This document shows positions 30,096 to 40,008 of a DNA stretch of 64,000 nucleotides, one piece after another. The first letter of the stretch is position 1. Each line of letters starts with the position of its first letter. The notes beneath the pieces are model-generated. The model made no database searches, was not told where the DNA came from, and worked only from the letters and a program-made list of their open reading frames with translations. This DNA is from Sycon ciliatum (taxonomy: Eukaryota; Porifera; Calcarea; Leucosolenida; Sycettidae), in the NCBI RefSeq assembly GCF_964019385.1, contig NC_088649.1, positions 21,854,435 through 21,918,434 on the forward strand. The letters are read 5' to 3'. The position numbers were made by a program, and so were the translations under genes.

Positions 30096-32553
30096 TGGGC
30101 CAGTGCATGCGAAAACGTGTCTTCGGTGGAAACCGATTTCTTTCAGAATTTTGAGAAAATCGATCGGAAAGAAGAGCAAACATTTTTTTAGCTTGATCGC
30201 TGATCTTGTCGACATTCCAGCTCGATCTCAAGAGAAGCGAAAAGCGATCGACTTTCATCAATCATCATGGACGTGGCGGCACAGCAGGAGTTGGAAGAAG
30301 CACTTGAGGAAGGGCCTGTGAGTAGTCACACTCGAGGTAGAAGCCGAGCAGCACGTCGGTCCGGCTGTACCGCCCGCGTGATTATCGGCGCCTCCGAAGA
30401 GATCGGCAAAGTTCTCGAGGCGGAAGACGACAGTTTCTTTGGCGAGTCGGAGGAGTCGGCAACTAGCAGCTGCACTCGCTCACTGTCTGGTAGTGAGTCT
30501 GATGAGCCTCCTGCTAAGCGCCCGCGCGTGGAAGACTCCTGGGTTGAGCTTGAAGGTGAGTCGAGTGCCGAGGAATCAGGTGGAGACACTGATTCAGCAA
30601 GCGACGATGAAGACGATGAACAAGACGCGCTTCAGAGCGTTGCCGCTGTGGACTCTCTGATTCTTCAAGGCTGTGGCTGCGTGCAGAGCAACCACTATAG
30701 CAGCTTCACTTCGAACTCAATCCTTCACTACCAAGACCAAATCTCGGCAATGAAATCCAAAGAGCTCGACATTTTTTTGATTGGTGTGCTGGCTGCGCGC
30801 TGCACACGCGACGACCCTGTCGTACATAATCAGTCGACAGCTTCTGCAGCTTCCGCAGCGGATCCGAAGCGTACGCGCATCACATTTGGTTATACTGTGA
30901 TGGGCCACATTGTGTGTCGCACCGCGTTCATGAAGCTGCATATGGTTGGCAGAACGCGTTTGCGTCGTCTGCAACTGGATGTGGAGAATGGTAGCTGTCA
31001 CCCAGGTGCTCACGGAAACGTTGGCAATGTGCCTTGGAACAAATTTCCAGCAGAAGTGGGAGACAGAGCACAGCAGTTCATCTTGAACTATAGCTTAGTG
31101 TTCGGTCTCCCAGTGCCTGCAGCCCCACGAGGAAGAGGTGAGGAAGCTCCCATCTACTTACCTGCATCTGCCACTTACAAGTCCGTACACTCCGAATACG
31201 TAAAGCAGTCCGGTGAAGCGCAAACCCTGGGTTACCGTGCATTTTTGTACCTGTGGACGAAAAAGTGCAAGTCCATCAAGTTTATGACGCGGCGGATGGA
31301 TGTGTGCAACAAGTGTGAGCTGCTCAGGGACGATATTCGTTCTGCTCGTGCAGAGGATGAAAAGATTTCTGCGACGGAAGCGCTCCGTGACCATGTGGTC
31401 CTTGCACAAAAAGAGCGCGAGTTCTACACGACAGTGATTGAACAGGCATCCGAATCTCTGGTGGCCAATCCAGCCAACCCTGAATTTACTCATTTGACTT
31501 TCGACTTTGCCGAGCAATTCGTCCTGCCTCAGCACGCGAGACAACCAGGGCCGGTCTACTACAAAGTTATGTTCCGTGTGAATGACTTCGGCATCGTCAA
31601 TGAAGCATCCAAAGAGCAAATTCATCATCTCTACCATGAGGGTCAAACAATGGGAGAAGACAACAAGCTGAATCATAACCCTAACTGTGTGATATCAATG
31701 CTACATGCTTACCTTGAGAGCTCCGTTCATGGCCGCAAGCTCCACCTCCACTGTGACAACTGTTGCGGCCAAAACAAAAACAAAACAATGATGGCGTATC
31801 TTTGCTGGCGTTTGCTATGCGGACTGGAGGATCAGATTGATATCTCCTTTATGGTGGTCGGCCACACTCGGTGTTCAGTTGATGGAGGATTCGGTCTTGC
31901 GAAGCAAAAGTACCGACTAGGTGATATTGACACGATGGAGCAGCTCGTGAGTGTCGTTACGGAATCTGCTTGCTCGAACGTCGCCAGTACGAAAAACTGG
32001 GAGTGGAGGGACTGGGATTCCTTTCTTCAGGGTTACTTCAAGCGCCTTGCTGGCATAACACAGTACCAGCATTTCAACATGACCAAAGAACAACCAGGCA
32101 AAATCAAGATGAAAAAAACGTCGGCTGCTGAAGAAGGTGACACCATCCAGCTGCTGCGTAATCCCAGTGACACCACAGGCTTCTCAAGCAGCTCTCTTCC
32201 TGATGTGCTTCCAGAAGCAGGCTTGTCAGCTCTACGCCGAAAGTACTTGCTGGACAATGTTGCTGGGTTTTGTCATGCGGAGAACAAGGCAGCCTTCACT
32301 GATTGTCTTGGGCAAGACTAAAGTCTGCCTCGCAAACCTGTAGCTGTTTTCAGCAACACTGTAGATAATGCATTATAAGGCATATTCCGTGTTGGACAAT
32401 GCCATAGAAATCATGGTCTCTGTATACTTTCAAATATGATATCCAACTTTATCTTCCACAGAGGTGTTCTTTAGACCCCTGTGATTGATTTTCAAGGGAA
32501 AATTTTTTTTCCTAAATTTTGCCCTTAGACACGGTATTGCATGCACTGGCCCA
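30096..32553 (+). mobile_element. Complete-looking DNA transposon around the 684-aa gene
   Basis: TGGGCCAGTGCATGC at 30096 recurs inverted at 32539-32553; with degenerate similarity inward (GTGTCT on both sides) the TIR is about 15-28 bp. TA flanks both ends. The only long frame, 30267-32321, fills most of the 2458 bp, so gene and termini fit one autonomous unit. The left end lies 12 bp beyond the neighbouring MITE. Confidence 0.75.
30267..32321 (+). CDS. Intact DDE-type transposase-like protein (DUF7869-like), 684 aa
   Basis: A single-exon gene with no internal stop. The N terminus (to about 125) is acidic with a likely nuclear signal (PPAKRPRV near 90). A CxxC pair sits at residues 347 and 350 (DVCNKCELL). 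The C-terminal half carries LTFDFAEQ (D413), LHCDNCCGQNKNK (D497) and VVGHTRCSVDGGFGL (D539), which could form the three acidic positions of an RNase-H-fold transposase. Downstream blocks (QHFNMTKEQPGKIKMKK, then LSALRRKYLL) match the usual end of the family as I know it, so the protein looks full length. Enclosure by TIRs and TA supports a transposase acting in the nucleus on these ends. The superfamily name is not certain. The start ATG follows ATCATC and leaves a plausible 170-bp leader. Confidence 0.8.
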   Translation: MDVAAQQELEEALEEGPVSSHTRGRSRAARRSGCTARVIIGASEEIGKVLEAEDDSFFGESEESATSSCTRSLSGSESDEPPAKRPRVEDSWVELEGESSAEESGGDTDSASDDEDDEQDALQSVAAVDSLILQGCGCVQSNHYSSFTSNSILHYQDQISAMKSKELDIFLIGVLAARCTRDDPVVHNQSTASAASAADPKRTRITFGYTVMGHIVCRTAFMKLHMVGRTRLRRLQLDVENGSCHPGAHGNVGNVPWNKFPAEVGDRAQQFILNYSLVFGLPVPAAPRGRGEEAPIYLPASATYKSVHSEYVKQSGEAQTLGYRAFLYLWTKKCKSIKFMTRRMDVCNKCELLRDDIRSARAEDEKISATEALRDHVVLAQKEREFYTTVIEQASESLVANPANPEFTHLTFDFAEQFVLPQHARQPGPVYYKVMFRVNDFGIVNEASKEQIHHLYHEGQTMGEDNKLNHNPNCVISMLHAYLESSVHGRKLHLHCDNCCGQNKNKTMMAYLCWRLLCGLEDQIDISFMVVGHTRCSVDGGFGLAKQKYRLGDIDTMEQLVSVVTESACSNVASTKNWEWRDWDSFLQGYFKRLAGITQYQHFNMTKEQPGKIKMKKTSAAEEGDTIQLLRNPSDTTGFSSSSLPDVLPEAGLSALRRKYLLDNVAGFCHAENKAAFTDCLGQD

Positions 32554-32729
32554 TATAGTGAACGCATACATACCTTGAGGAACACTATGTATACATTTTA
32601 ACCTCATTTTTTCCAGAAATCTTCATCACAATGAGAACTGGATTTACAAAAGAAATACAGGTAGACTCTCTTTAATTCGAACCTCAAATTGCCAGGCCCT
32701 AACTTCGAATTATCGTCGTTTGTCATCGC

Positions 32730-33171
32730 TCACCACACCAGCTTCGCCCCTGAATGGCAGGCTGAGTCTGACTCTGTTGACGCTGCCCCAGCCAAGCAGT
32801 CTTCCGCTGTTGCAGCCCACTACGATGACTCTGCTCATCCCCTTCCTCCGCTACGCATCGGCTGTCGTGTTGATCTCCAGGATCCACGGTCCAAGCTGTG
32901 GCATACCAGCGGTGTCATCGTTGCCGTCGGTCGCAATCGTGACTACCTCGTCAAGGTACCCAGTGGCCGCACCTACTGGCGCATCCGTTGCTTCCTTCGA
33001 CCCGTAACCGCTGCTGTTATCCCTCCAGCCCCAACTTGCACGCCGCCTGCTAGCAATCCTGCTGCTAACGTTGCCTCTCCTGATCCGCAACCGCTCCGCC
33101 AGAGCCAACGCCCTTGCACTGCCCCTAACCGCCTGGACATTGCCTCGTATTCCACTAAGTCATATGATTAG
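32730..33171 (+). pseudogene. C-terminal fragment of a Ty3/gypsy Pol (integrase tail)
   Basis: The frame open from 32689 shows PLRIGCRVDLQDPRSKLWHT, then GVIVAVGRNRDYLVKVPSGR and WRIRCFLRP, followed by a Pro-rich stretch and PLRQSQR to a stop at 33171. This is the SH3-like end of a gypsy integrase and the usual Pol C-terminal tail. Protease, RT, RNase H and the integrase core are absent, so only the 3' end of the element remains. Confidence 0.75.
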
Positions 33172-33301
33172 CTGTGTTAGTGCTCTGTTCTCTGCTGCGT
33201 GTGCAGTTCCTACTCGTTCTCGTACACTGTATTTGATATTTTTCATTTAGTTGTTGAGATAAACCTGGCTAGACCACTGTTTTATCTCAGAAGGGGCGTG
33301 A

Positions 33302-33533
33302 TGTGATATGATGCTCATGTCTTATCACGTGACTATTACGTCATATGTTTTGCCTGTGTATTACGTCACAACCAGCATGCGCCATCCTGGACTAGTCGCC
33401 TGAAATGCATGCTTGGCTTGACCTGGTTGTCTGTTCTTACCTGTCTACTTCACACTGGTATCTAATTGTATTCTTCAAAACCTCAACCTGTGTCCTTGAG
33501 TGTCTGTGCATGACTGTGAAGGCAGACATCACA
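33302..33533 (+). repeat. Candidate 3' LTR of the gypsy fragment
   Basis: About 130 bp after the Pol stop, a purine tract AGAAGGGGCG precedes TGTGATATGATGCTC. A matching end GGCAGACATCACA lies at 33533, giving TGTGAT...ATCACA and about 232 bp. No second LTR is in the window, so the boundaries are inferred. Confidence 0.45.
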
Positions 33534-33969
33534 TCCGCGAAGAGAGTCAGCCACCTGGAAGAAGTCGTCTTCAATCAAACCTTTGCAATTTGCCTCGCAC
33601 GGGTTTGAATCAAATTTCGAGAGAAGGTGGGTTTCTTGAACGCTATAGTCGATCCTGCAGCGGACCATCGATCGATTTTTGAGCTACTCTTGGCTAGAGA
33701 AGGAGAAAAGAATGAACTTCGAATTACAAGGATAGCAACTCAATCTCACTTCGAAATGAGCGTTCAAATGACATAGCCAATGTACTGTAAACAGCTCTTC
33801 TGTACGAAGACTGGGTTCGAATTATCCAACCGGCGCACTTTTCATCCTTCGGATTATGCATTCGATTTTGACTTGAAGTGACTAGCAGAAGATCGGTACG
33901 ACGAAAAAGTTCGAATTACACGGAATGTTTGAATTATACCGCATTCAAATTAGAGGGAGTTCACCTGAA

Positions 33970-36020
33970 CTTTGGTACCATTTATGTAAATAAAATTGGG
34001 TCTAAAGCTAATACGAGAAACACTAATATATTAATGAGAAAACAGTGCAGAAGGCGTGATTACAAGTCAAGCAATAGTATGAGCAAGTGCGGTGTGAAGA
34101 TGTGCAAGTGAGAAAGCTGCATGTGTGTGTGTGTGTGTGTGTGTGCTAACTTTAACCTACTCTTACTGGTACGGTTATGGTAGTGGTACATTGCAAACTT
34201 CGTGGATGAACAGCTCTAGTCTAGTGTAGTGGCTAGTCGGCAACACTGTCTTACAGGTGAGATTTTTAATTTTGACAAAAAAATTGTTTTTGAGAACTGA
34301 GATTGACAGTCATTTGACTCAGTAGGCAGTAGTAAGTATTGTACTATCTCTCCTCCTAAAATTCGATATCATGTCCCTGTCACTTCGGCTGAGGGCAACA
34401 AGCCTCAGCATCACTTTGCTCCCATATGCAATATGTATTCACTGCTTGTGAGCTATGGTTGCCGCAAAAGAAAAAGGAAGTGCTGAGTTGAGATTGATCT
34501 AAGTAAAAGTTGAAGATTTCAAACTGCAGACAAAGTAGAACACTCACATGGTTGTCATGTTTCCGCACGACAGTAGAAAGCCGTCCACGCATGTACATGG
34601 ACCACAGACGGTTCTGGCATTGCAAGGTGCACTCCATGCCAGCAACATAGAAAGCACGACCAGCGATAAGATCTGCGAACATCCAAAGCAAATGGCGAGA
34701 TGCAATAGCAGATGCACAAGCAGAGCACAACAGAAAGCTTCTGCTAGAAACTGCACAGTTTACGAATTATCGCAATACCCGTATTTTTGTATTGTATTGT
34801 ATATTGAATAAATTTTACTTTGGTGGCTCAACAGTACAATGTACTATGTGTACAGTGCCACAAAGAAGCCCGAAAAACCGATCATAAAGAGATAAAGAGG
34901 AAAAAGAAGTAGCAAACCAAAGACTAGATTTACATATCATCGTATTCAAGCCCCCCCCCCCCCCCCCTCTGTTCTCAACTCATTAGGGGCCGTCCGTAAA
35001 TACCGAACGTTTTTCGCCAAACGAATTATGTTAGATTAGACCCAGCCCCTCCCTCCCTCCCCCTCAGAACGTAAAAAACGTTGACATGCAGTACACGCAT
35101 ATACAACAAAAGTTGCATGTGTGTCACTGTTCCAACGGCCATGTGTATGTATCAATGTTATCTGAAGCGAAATTGGTCGACCCCCTCCCACCCCATAACG
35201 ACATTATTTTTGTGAAGAACATTCGATAATTATGGACGACCCCTCTACAAATTACGGCACGGTACATCCACAACACACATAAAATACACTGCTGCATGGT
35301 ATTTATAATTGAGATGCTGACAGTCATGACATCTTATTATTTCCCATACTGTTCATATTTGATCATAATTATTGATCTATCATACTATTTTTTTCTCATC
35401 TTAGCTACTATTTCTTTCCCGATGTCCATGTTATTGTGAAACATCAATTGTGACAATATTCCTGAGTTTAGCGCTGAGAAAATCAGTCTTGATTTGGTTC
35501 ACTTGTGCCTATAATTATATACTGGAGTCGATTTGATAGTGGAGCAAACAAATACGAGCACAGTCTCCAATATCAACATAATCTCTCTAGCTGCGCGGTC
35601 AGAGCTATCACTGACACCTCTGGTTACCATTCTGGAGCATGTACTCTGCTGCTTGTTATAACCGGCGGCGAAAGCACAATGTGAGAATCAGACCACGCAT
35701 GCAGATTTAGAGATTAGACACTCTTGGGCACTTATAATTATGTTCTTGACAACACAGTACATGTACAAGTGACAACAAAGAAAACTAACAGCTACTAGTA
35801 TAGAATTATTGAGTACTTACACACAATTGTGAAGCGTTCATGATGTCTTCGTTGCACACAGCTTCCGAGATCCACGTAAAGTATAATTATGCAACATACA
35901 AATTTGAGTTCCCTTTTTCGGTAGACCTCTTTCTGTTGTGAAATGCCGATTGCTCGCACAGAGAAATAACGGTGACTACTTCTGGGAAAGCGGGGCCAAA
36001 AGTGCTTCTACTCTTGGCAA
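33970..36020. other. About 2 kb without genes: microsatellites and one MITE-like block
   Basis: AT-rich sequence with a short (TG)n at about 34122-34146, a poly-C run near 34951-34967 and the inverted-repeat block at 34986-35243. Open frames around 34380-34811 overlap on both strands and carry no motif. Confidence 0.5.
34986..35243. mobile_element. MITE-like element with GGGGCCGTCC ends, about 258 bp
   Basis: The left end GGGGCCGTCCGTAAATACCG and the inverted right end GGGGTCGTCCATAATTATCG align over about 30 bp with mismatches. This type of terminus is widespread among animal MITEs. TA precedes the left end; the right flank is not a clean duplicate. Confidence 0.55.
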
Positions 36021-36052
36021 TGGTTTGACTGTGAAAGAAGAACTGTGTTTAC

Positions 36053-36174
36053 CAAGAGTACATGAAAACGGTTTTCATGTACTCTGTACTCTTGGCTGTA
36101 CTCTTGTTCGTACCAAGAGTACATAATTATGTACTCTTGTTTGTACCAAGAGTACATACCGGTATGCACTCTTG
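36053..36174. mobile_element. Cluster of three CAAGAGT palindromes (42, 26 and 28 bp)
   Basis: Units at 36053-36094, 36114-36139 and 36147-36174 each start CAAGAGTACAT and end ACTCTTG. The 26-bp unit is a perfect palindrome flanked by TTCGTAC and TTTGTAC (six of seven match). The 28-bp one has an ACCGGT centre. The outer two lack clear flanking repeats, consistent with nested or overlapping insertion. Confidence 0.7.
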
Positions 36175-36526
36175 GTTTCTTGGTTGCCAAATCACCTCGT
36201 ACAAACAGTGTGTTTCAAAAATATAGACGTGTGATTTCAAAAAAACGTTTGGCCATCATCTACGTATACCAGGTCCCACATAAAATCTGTGATCACTTTG
36301 TGCATAACAATTTCGAAATTGAGTGTTTGCTATCCGATTGCTTAAAAATCAATATGAGAGTAATTGGGGAAAGGACCTGAGCAATATTCCGAAAGAAATT
36401 CTCGAAAAGCTCCTGCCAAATTTGAAATATTTCAAAAATAACATGCCTCCATATTTTTGAAATGGACATGAGCCAAATTTGGAGTGTGTACGGCTGCGCA
36501 TGCACGTTGAGAGCAGGGAGGAGTAC

Positions 36527-36725
36527 AGTCTTTGCGTCTCTGTGTTTTTCACTGTTTTGACATTATTTTTCTTTACGGAGTTGTTGTTGCTGTTCATTTT
36601 GCTACTCTTTCTTTTTCCCTCCCCTAATTTTCATTTATCGCCGTGGTTGGCAATCACCCACTCTCTTAACATTGGCCGGTGTTTCCACCGAGTCTTGAGA
36701 TGTTGTAATAAATATAAATAATATA
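36527..36725 (+). pseudogene. LINE 3' UTR fragment
   Basis: A pyrimidine-rich stretch ending GCCGTGGTTGGCAATCACCC, GATGTTGTAATAAATATAAA. It resembles the 3' end after the reverse-transcriptase gene at 58461-59329 and the fragment at 59793-59897 (GTGGTTGG, CATGCCACGAG/CCATGAG, AATAAATA repeats). It is a solo tail without coding sequence. Confidence 0.55.
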
Positions 36726-36782
36726 CTACTCCTTGGTTCAGAGTACTGTGTGCCGTGTGTGGACAATCATGATCAGTACAAC

Positions 36783-36831
36783 CAAGACTCAAGAGTACAT
36801 GAAAACCGTTTGTTATGTACGAGTACTCTTG
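36783..36831. mobile_element. 49-bp CAAGA-ended micro-element with a perfect 7-bp duplication
   Basis: Starts CAAGACTCAAGAGTACATG and ends GAGTACTCTTG. GTACAAC stands directly on both sides (36776-36782 and 36832-36838). Confidence 0.85.
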
Positions 36832-37344
36832 GTACAACATGAGTTCGCATGTACTCCTGCACAGTTCTTCTTTCACAGTTGGGCTGTGTTTTTTTTGTTT
36901 TTTTTTGTTTGGCACCTATGAATTCAGGGGATGGCCCACGCCTGGTAAAAAGAAAAAGAAAGGCTGTGTTTACATGAGAAATTTCAACCCGGGTCGAGTT
37001 CAGCCCGGGTTGAAAGTGTGTACGATAGACAAAAGAGGTGAGCGTTAAGGGCCTGGTCAGACTGCGGCAAAATCGAAATAATCCTGGGATTATAATCCGA
37101 ATCTCCATAGTAACTTGCCGCCAGAGCGGCAAAAGCGAGAGTTGACGCTCCAAAAAAAAAAGCAAGAACGGGCCACGCTTTTCCGCTCCAAACAGGATTT
37201 GACGCTGATACGCCATTGACGCTGATAATCACTGATTTTTTCATCTCGATATCGAGGAGCTAATTGGCCACGGACAACAACAAAACTCATAAGGATGGTT
37301 GCAAGGATTGCACTGAAGGTGTTGGCGATCCCAAGGTGAAGGAA

Positions 37345-37680
37345 TTTGACGTCGTTCGTGGGACTACCAACGCATATGGCCGATTGGTTTGCAGGCCTGC
37401 CTGCGAATCATGAGGTCCCGAGTTCAAGACCCGCGCTGGTAGCAGGGAGCGTGTAAAAAGACTTTTTACGCGTGTTGAACTGCGCCGACACCCACGGTCA
37501 ACTGGGTACTCACAGCTCGGAGTGAGAATAACAAGGATGCAGTTTACAGGGTTATGGGCCGTTACACGCCCGATTGGTTGAGAGACTAACCTCCTCTCCC
37601 CTGACTCACTTGTGAGGTCTGCATTCGCCACTAAGGTTAACAGGCATAGTGGTGGCCTGCGGATGCGAAGGCTAGTTTAG
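37345..37680 (+). mobile_element. tRNA-related SINE (probable)
   Basis: An A-box-like TGGCCGATTGG at 37377 and a B-box-like GAGTTCAAGACCC at 37420-37432, 43 bases apart, fit an internal RNA polymerase III promoter. A non-tRNA body follows to about 37680. The ends are not sharply defined. Confidence 0.45.
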
Positions 37681-37737
37681 GTGTTTCTGAACATTCAAGC
37701 GATGCCGACGCGGATCCCGCGAATATTATTATTATCA

Positions 37738-38148
37738 GAGAGGTTCCGGGGTACGATTTTCCGTGCCAAAATCCGTGTGGGCGCTACGGATTTTTTCCAG
37801 GAGTGCTCCATACGATTTTTCGGCACGGAGAATCCGTGTGGACTGGCTTTCACACGAACCATGTTTCGTATGGAGATTTTGCGTCATCGGGTGCAGAAAG
37901 ATTTTTCGCGTACAAATTTGGTACGAGAAACATGGATTTTCCGCGGTAAGTTTTGATTTCGGTACAAATTTTCAAAATATAAAGGCATAGCGCGGGAATG
38001 TGACGTGTTTGCGATCGTAACCTAGGCAATGACGGCAAACACACAAGTTCCGTACTCCGGAACATTTCACTGCTCGAAAACGACGTATAAAAAATCCGTA
38101 GCGCCTCTACGGATTTTGGCACGAAAAATCGTACTCCGGAACCTCCCT
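37738..38148. mobile_element. TIR element E with GGTTCCGGAGTACG ends, copy 1
   Basis: The two ends match inversely for about 55 bp (GGTTCCGG, GTACGATTTT, GTGCCAAAATCCGT, GCGCTACGGATTTTT) with a few mismatches. It lies between ATT-rich flanks, so the target duplication cannot be read. A second copy starts at 63767. No coding capacity. Confidence 0.75.
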
Positions 38149-38159
38149 ATTATTATTAT

Positions 38160-38515
38160 CAAGAGTCCATAACCCAAGAGTATGCAACTGTGATCTCTTT
38201 TCTATGGGCCAACCGCGCGGCGCGCTGCCTTCATTACATCATTCAGCTGCAGGCCGCGCACTGCGGAAAATCAAACACCGCACTTTCCCTCTAGTTTGAA
38301 ATGAACTTTCGTACGGAACTGGAGTTCACGCGCCAGAATTCAGAGATTGTGTAGGTACTGGAACGAATCGAGCAAAAACGGATGGGCTCGTGCGAGAAAT
38401 TGAGAGTTTGAATGCATGCTTCCAGAGCGTGATGAAGGCAAGTTACGTAATGAAGGCAGCGCGCCACGCATGCACCCATAATCACAGTTGCATACTCTTG
38501 GGTTATGGACTCTTG
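38160..38515 (+). mobile_element. CAAGAGT-family MITE, 356 bp
   Basis: Perfect 35-bp TIRs begin CAAGAGTCCATAACCC. TTATTAT flanks both sides (38153-38159, 38516-38522), though in an ATT-rich setting. The interior also has near-symmetrical GCGCGCTGCCTTCATTAC blocks near each end. It is an inverted homologue of 29730-30083. Confidence 0.88.
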
Positions 38516-39068
38516 TTATTATTCGTGGAGATTACCACTTGACGCTCAAAATGAAGTTTGAATTTTCATTCTCCCCACATGTGTAGTGTGATCGCGATTC
38601 AAATTCTGGACGCTGTTCTTTTTTCGTCAGGCAACCAAAAGTTGCCGCAGTCTGACCAGGCCCTTACATGAAGACATTTGGCCCGGGTCAAATACTGATA
38701 TGCCGCCCAAAGTCCACTTCTACAGTCCTGTATACCGGTATGGTCAAACGAATCCGTTCGCGCGAAAATTGCATCTGTATTTTTTTTTCAGGACTGTAGA
38801 AGTTTTTTTTTTTACCGAAAGCTATATATTTTGAATATAACCAAAAAGAAACAAAGAAAAATGATGGCACCTATGTACAGGGGATGGCCCACGCCTGGTA
38901 TAAAGTAAACGTAAAAGAGAAAAAAGAAAAAGAAGAAGGAAAAGAAAAGATAACAAAGAAAGAGAGGTAAGCAACTCCATGTACATCCACCGTACTTGTG
39001 TCATACGCTTACAATGAACACTCAGCAGCCGCCAGAACAGCCGAGTGAACAGGAAGTAGATATCCTTA

Positions 39069-40005
39069 GGGCGCGCTCACACTGCGACCATGAGCACGCG
39101 CCCATGCGTCAGCAAAACGCAGAAACGTGGGAGTCGTGCTCACACTAGGCCTCGTACACGCGTAGACGTGAAGTTGTCACACAAACTTTACGAATTGCAG
39201 TTCGTATCCAAAAGAGTTCGTGCGTTTCCTAATAAAGTTGTGGCCCGTTTTGGATGTAATTTTTCGCATGTTGCATGTTGGAGGAATTGCCTCGTGGCTC
39301 GTATTCTTGAAGTAGACGAAAATAATTCATACAATCAGGTAGGTTTGGACTCTTGAGGGACTGCCGCTGACATCCAAGCGCTTTCGCTTTCCTGACCTCG
39401 TGGTCAGGGCAAGTGCCAGTGCAGTGGAAATTCCGGTAGTGGTTTCTTTCGTCTGTTGCCGAGATGAGAACTGTAGTTTCCGATGATATGTAACTGAAAT
39501 GTCTTGAGGTATGGCATTCCATCACCGCAGAAAAGTAGAGAAAGATGACTTACCAAACCGAAAAGCCAGACCAAGCTGCCATCGTATTGAACGAGTACAC
39601 TGTAGAAATTGGTCACTGACCCGATCACAACGAAGCAACTACAAAAACAAAAACAAAATCGACATCGTCCAAAAAGGGCAAAGAATGCATATATGGCGGT
39701 GCGTGCGTGCAGGACCACAACTACAAAATAAAATGTGCAAATGTCGAGGTGACATCGACAACCGCCGATTTTCATGAATCAACACACCGGAATTTGAGAA
39801 ATTGAACATACTTCAGGCCAGGTTGTACACAAATACTCTTCACGTCTACGATCATGTTGCCGCCAAGTCGTGGCACCCCCCTCCGGAGGTCGCGGTCACG
39901 ATTTGAAACGTGGCCGCGACGTTTTGGTCAAGTTCATGCCGTTGCCATGCAACTTGGCCGCATGGCCGCATGGACGCTGGTTTTGGTCGCAGTGTGAGCG
40001 CGCCC
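39069..40005. mobile_element. PIF/Harbinger-like TIR element, 937 bp
   Basis: Perfect 22-bp inverted repeats begin GGGCGCGCTCACACTGCG. TTA stands on both outer sides (39066-39068, 40006-40008). A 3-bp TTA duplication with GGG-starting ends is typical of PIF/Harbinger elements. Open frames inside (39090-39353, 39404-39775) carry no recognised transposase, so it is probably non-autonomous. Confidence 0.75.
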
Positions 40006-40008
40006 TTA

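Larger units (their letters stand above)
32658..33968. mobile_element. Degenerate pogo-like TIR element (weak)
   Basis: The left end CAGGTAGACTCTCTTTAATT and an inverse right end near 33940-33968 (CAGGTGAACTCCCTCTAATT read inverted) are about 75 percent alike. Several TTCGAATTA motifs lie near both ends, as in pogo/Tigger-type termini. No TA duplication is left on the right. It appears interrupted by the gypsy fragment. Confidence 0.35.
36028..36879. mobile_element. Element bounded by a perfect 20-bp inverted repeat
   Basis: ACTGTGAAAGAAGAACTGTG at 36028-36047 is repeated inverted at 36860-36879. The 852 bp between include several CAAGAGT palindromes and a LINE 3' tail, so it is either a nested element or paired repeat copies. 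Confidence 0.5.
37048..38664. mobile_element. TIR element H with three nested elements
   Basis: Perfect 23-bp inverted repeats start AGGGCCTGGTCAGACTGC at 37048 and end at 38664, with TA on both sides. Inside are a tRNA-like SINE, a TTCCGG-ended element and a CAAGAGT MITE. H's own interior is small and non-coding, so H itself was probably a MITE. The TIR resembles that of the element at 39069-40005. Confidence 0.8.

Noticed and set aside
30326-31676. Minus-strand open frames within the 684-aa gene
   Set aside because: Shadows of the strongly supported plus-strand coding sequence.
36143-36181. A 7-bp duplication for the third palindrome of the cluster (36147-36174)
   Set aside because: The flanks TTTGTAC and GTTTCTT do not match, so it is counted as a family member without duplication.
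37690-38159. A long ATT-based target duplication for element E
   Set aside because: Both flanks are ATT microsatellite, so any apparent duplication could be the repeat itself.
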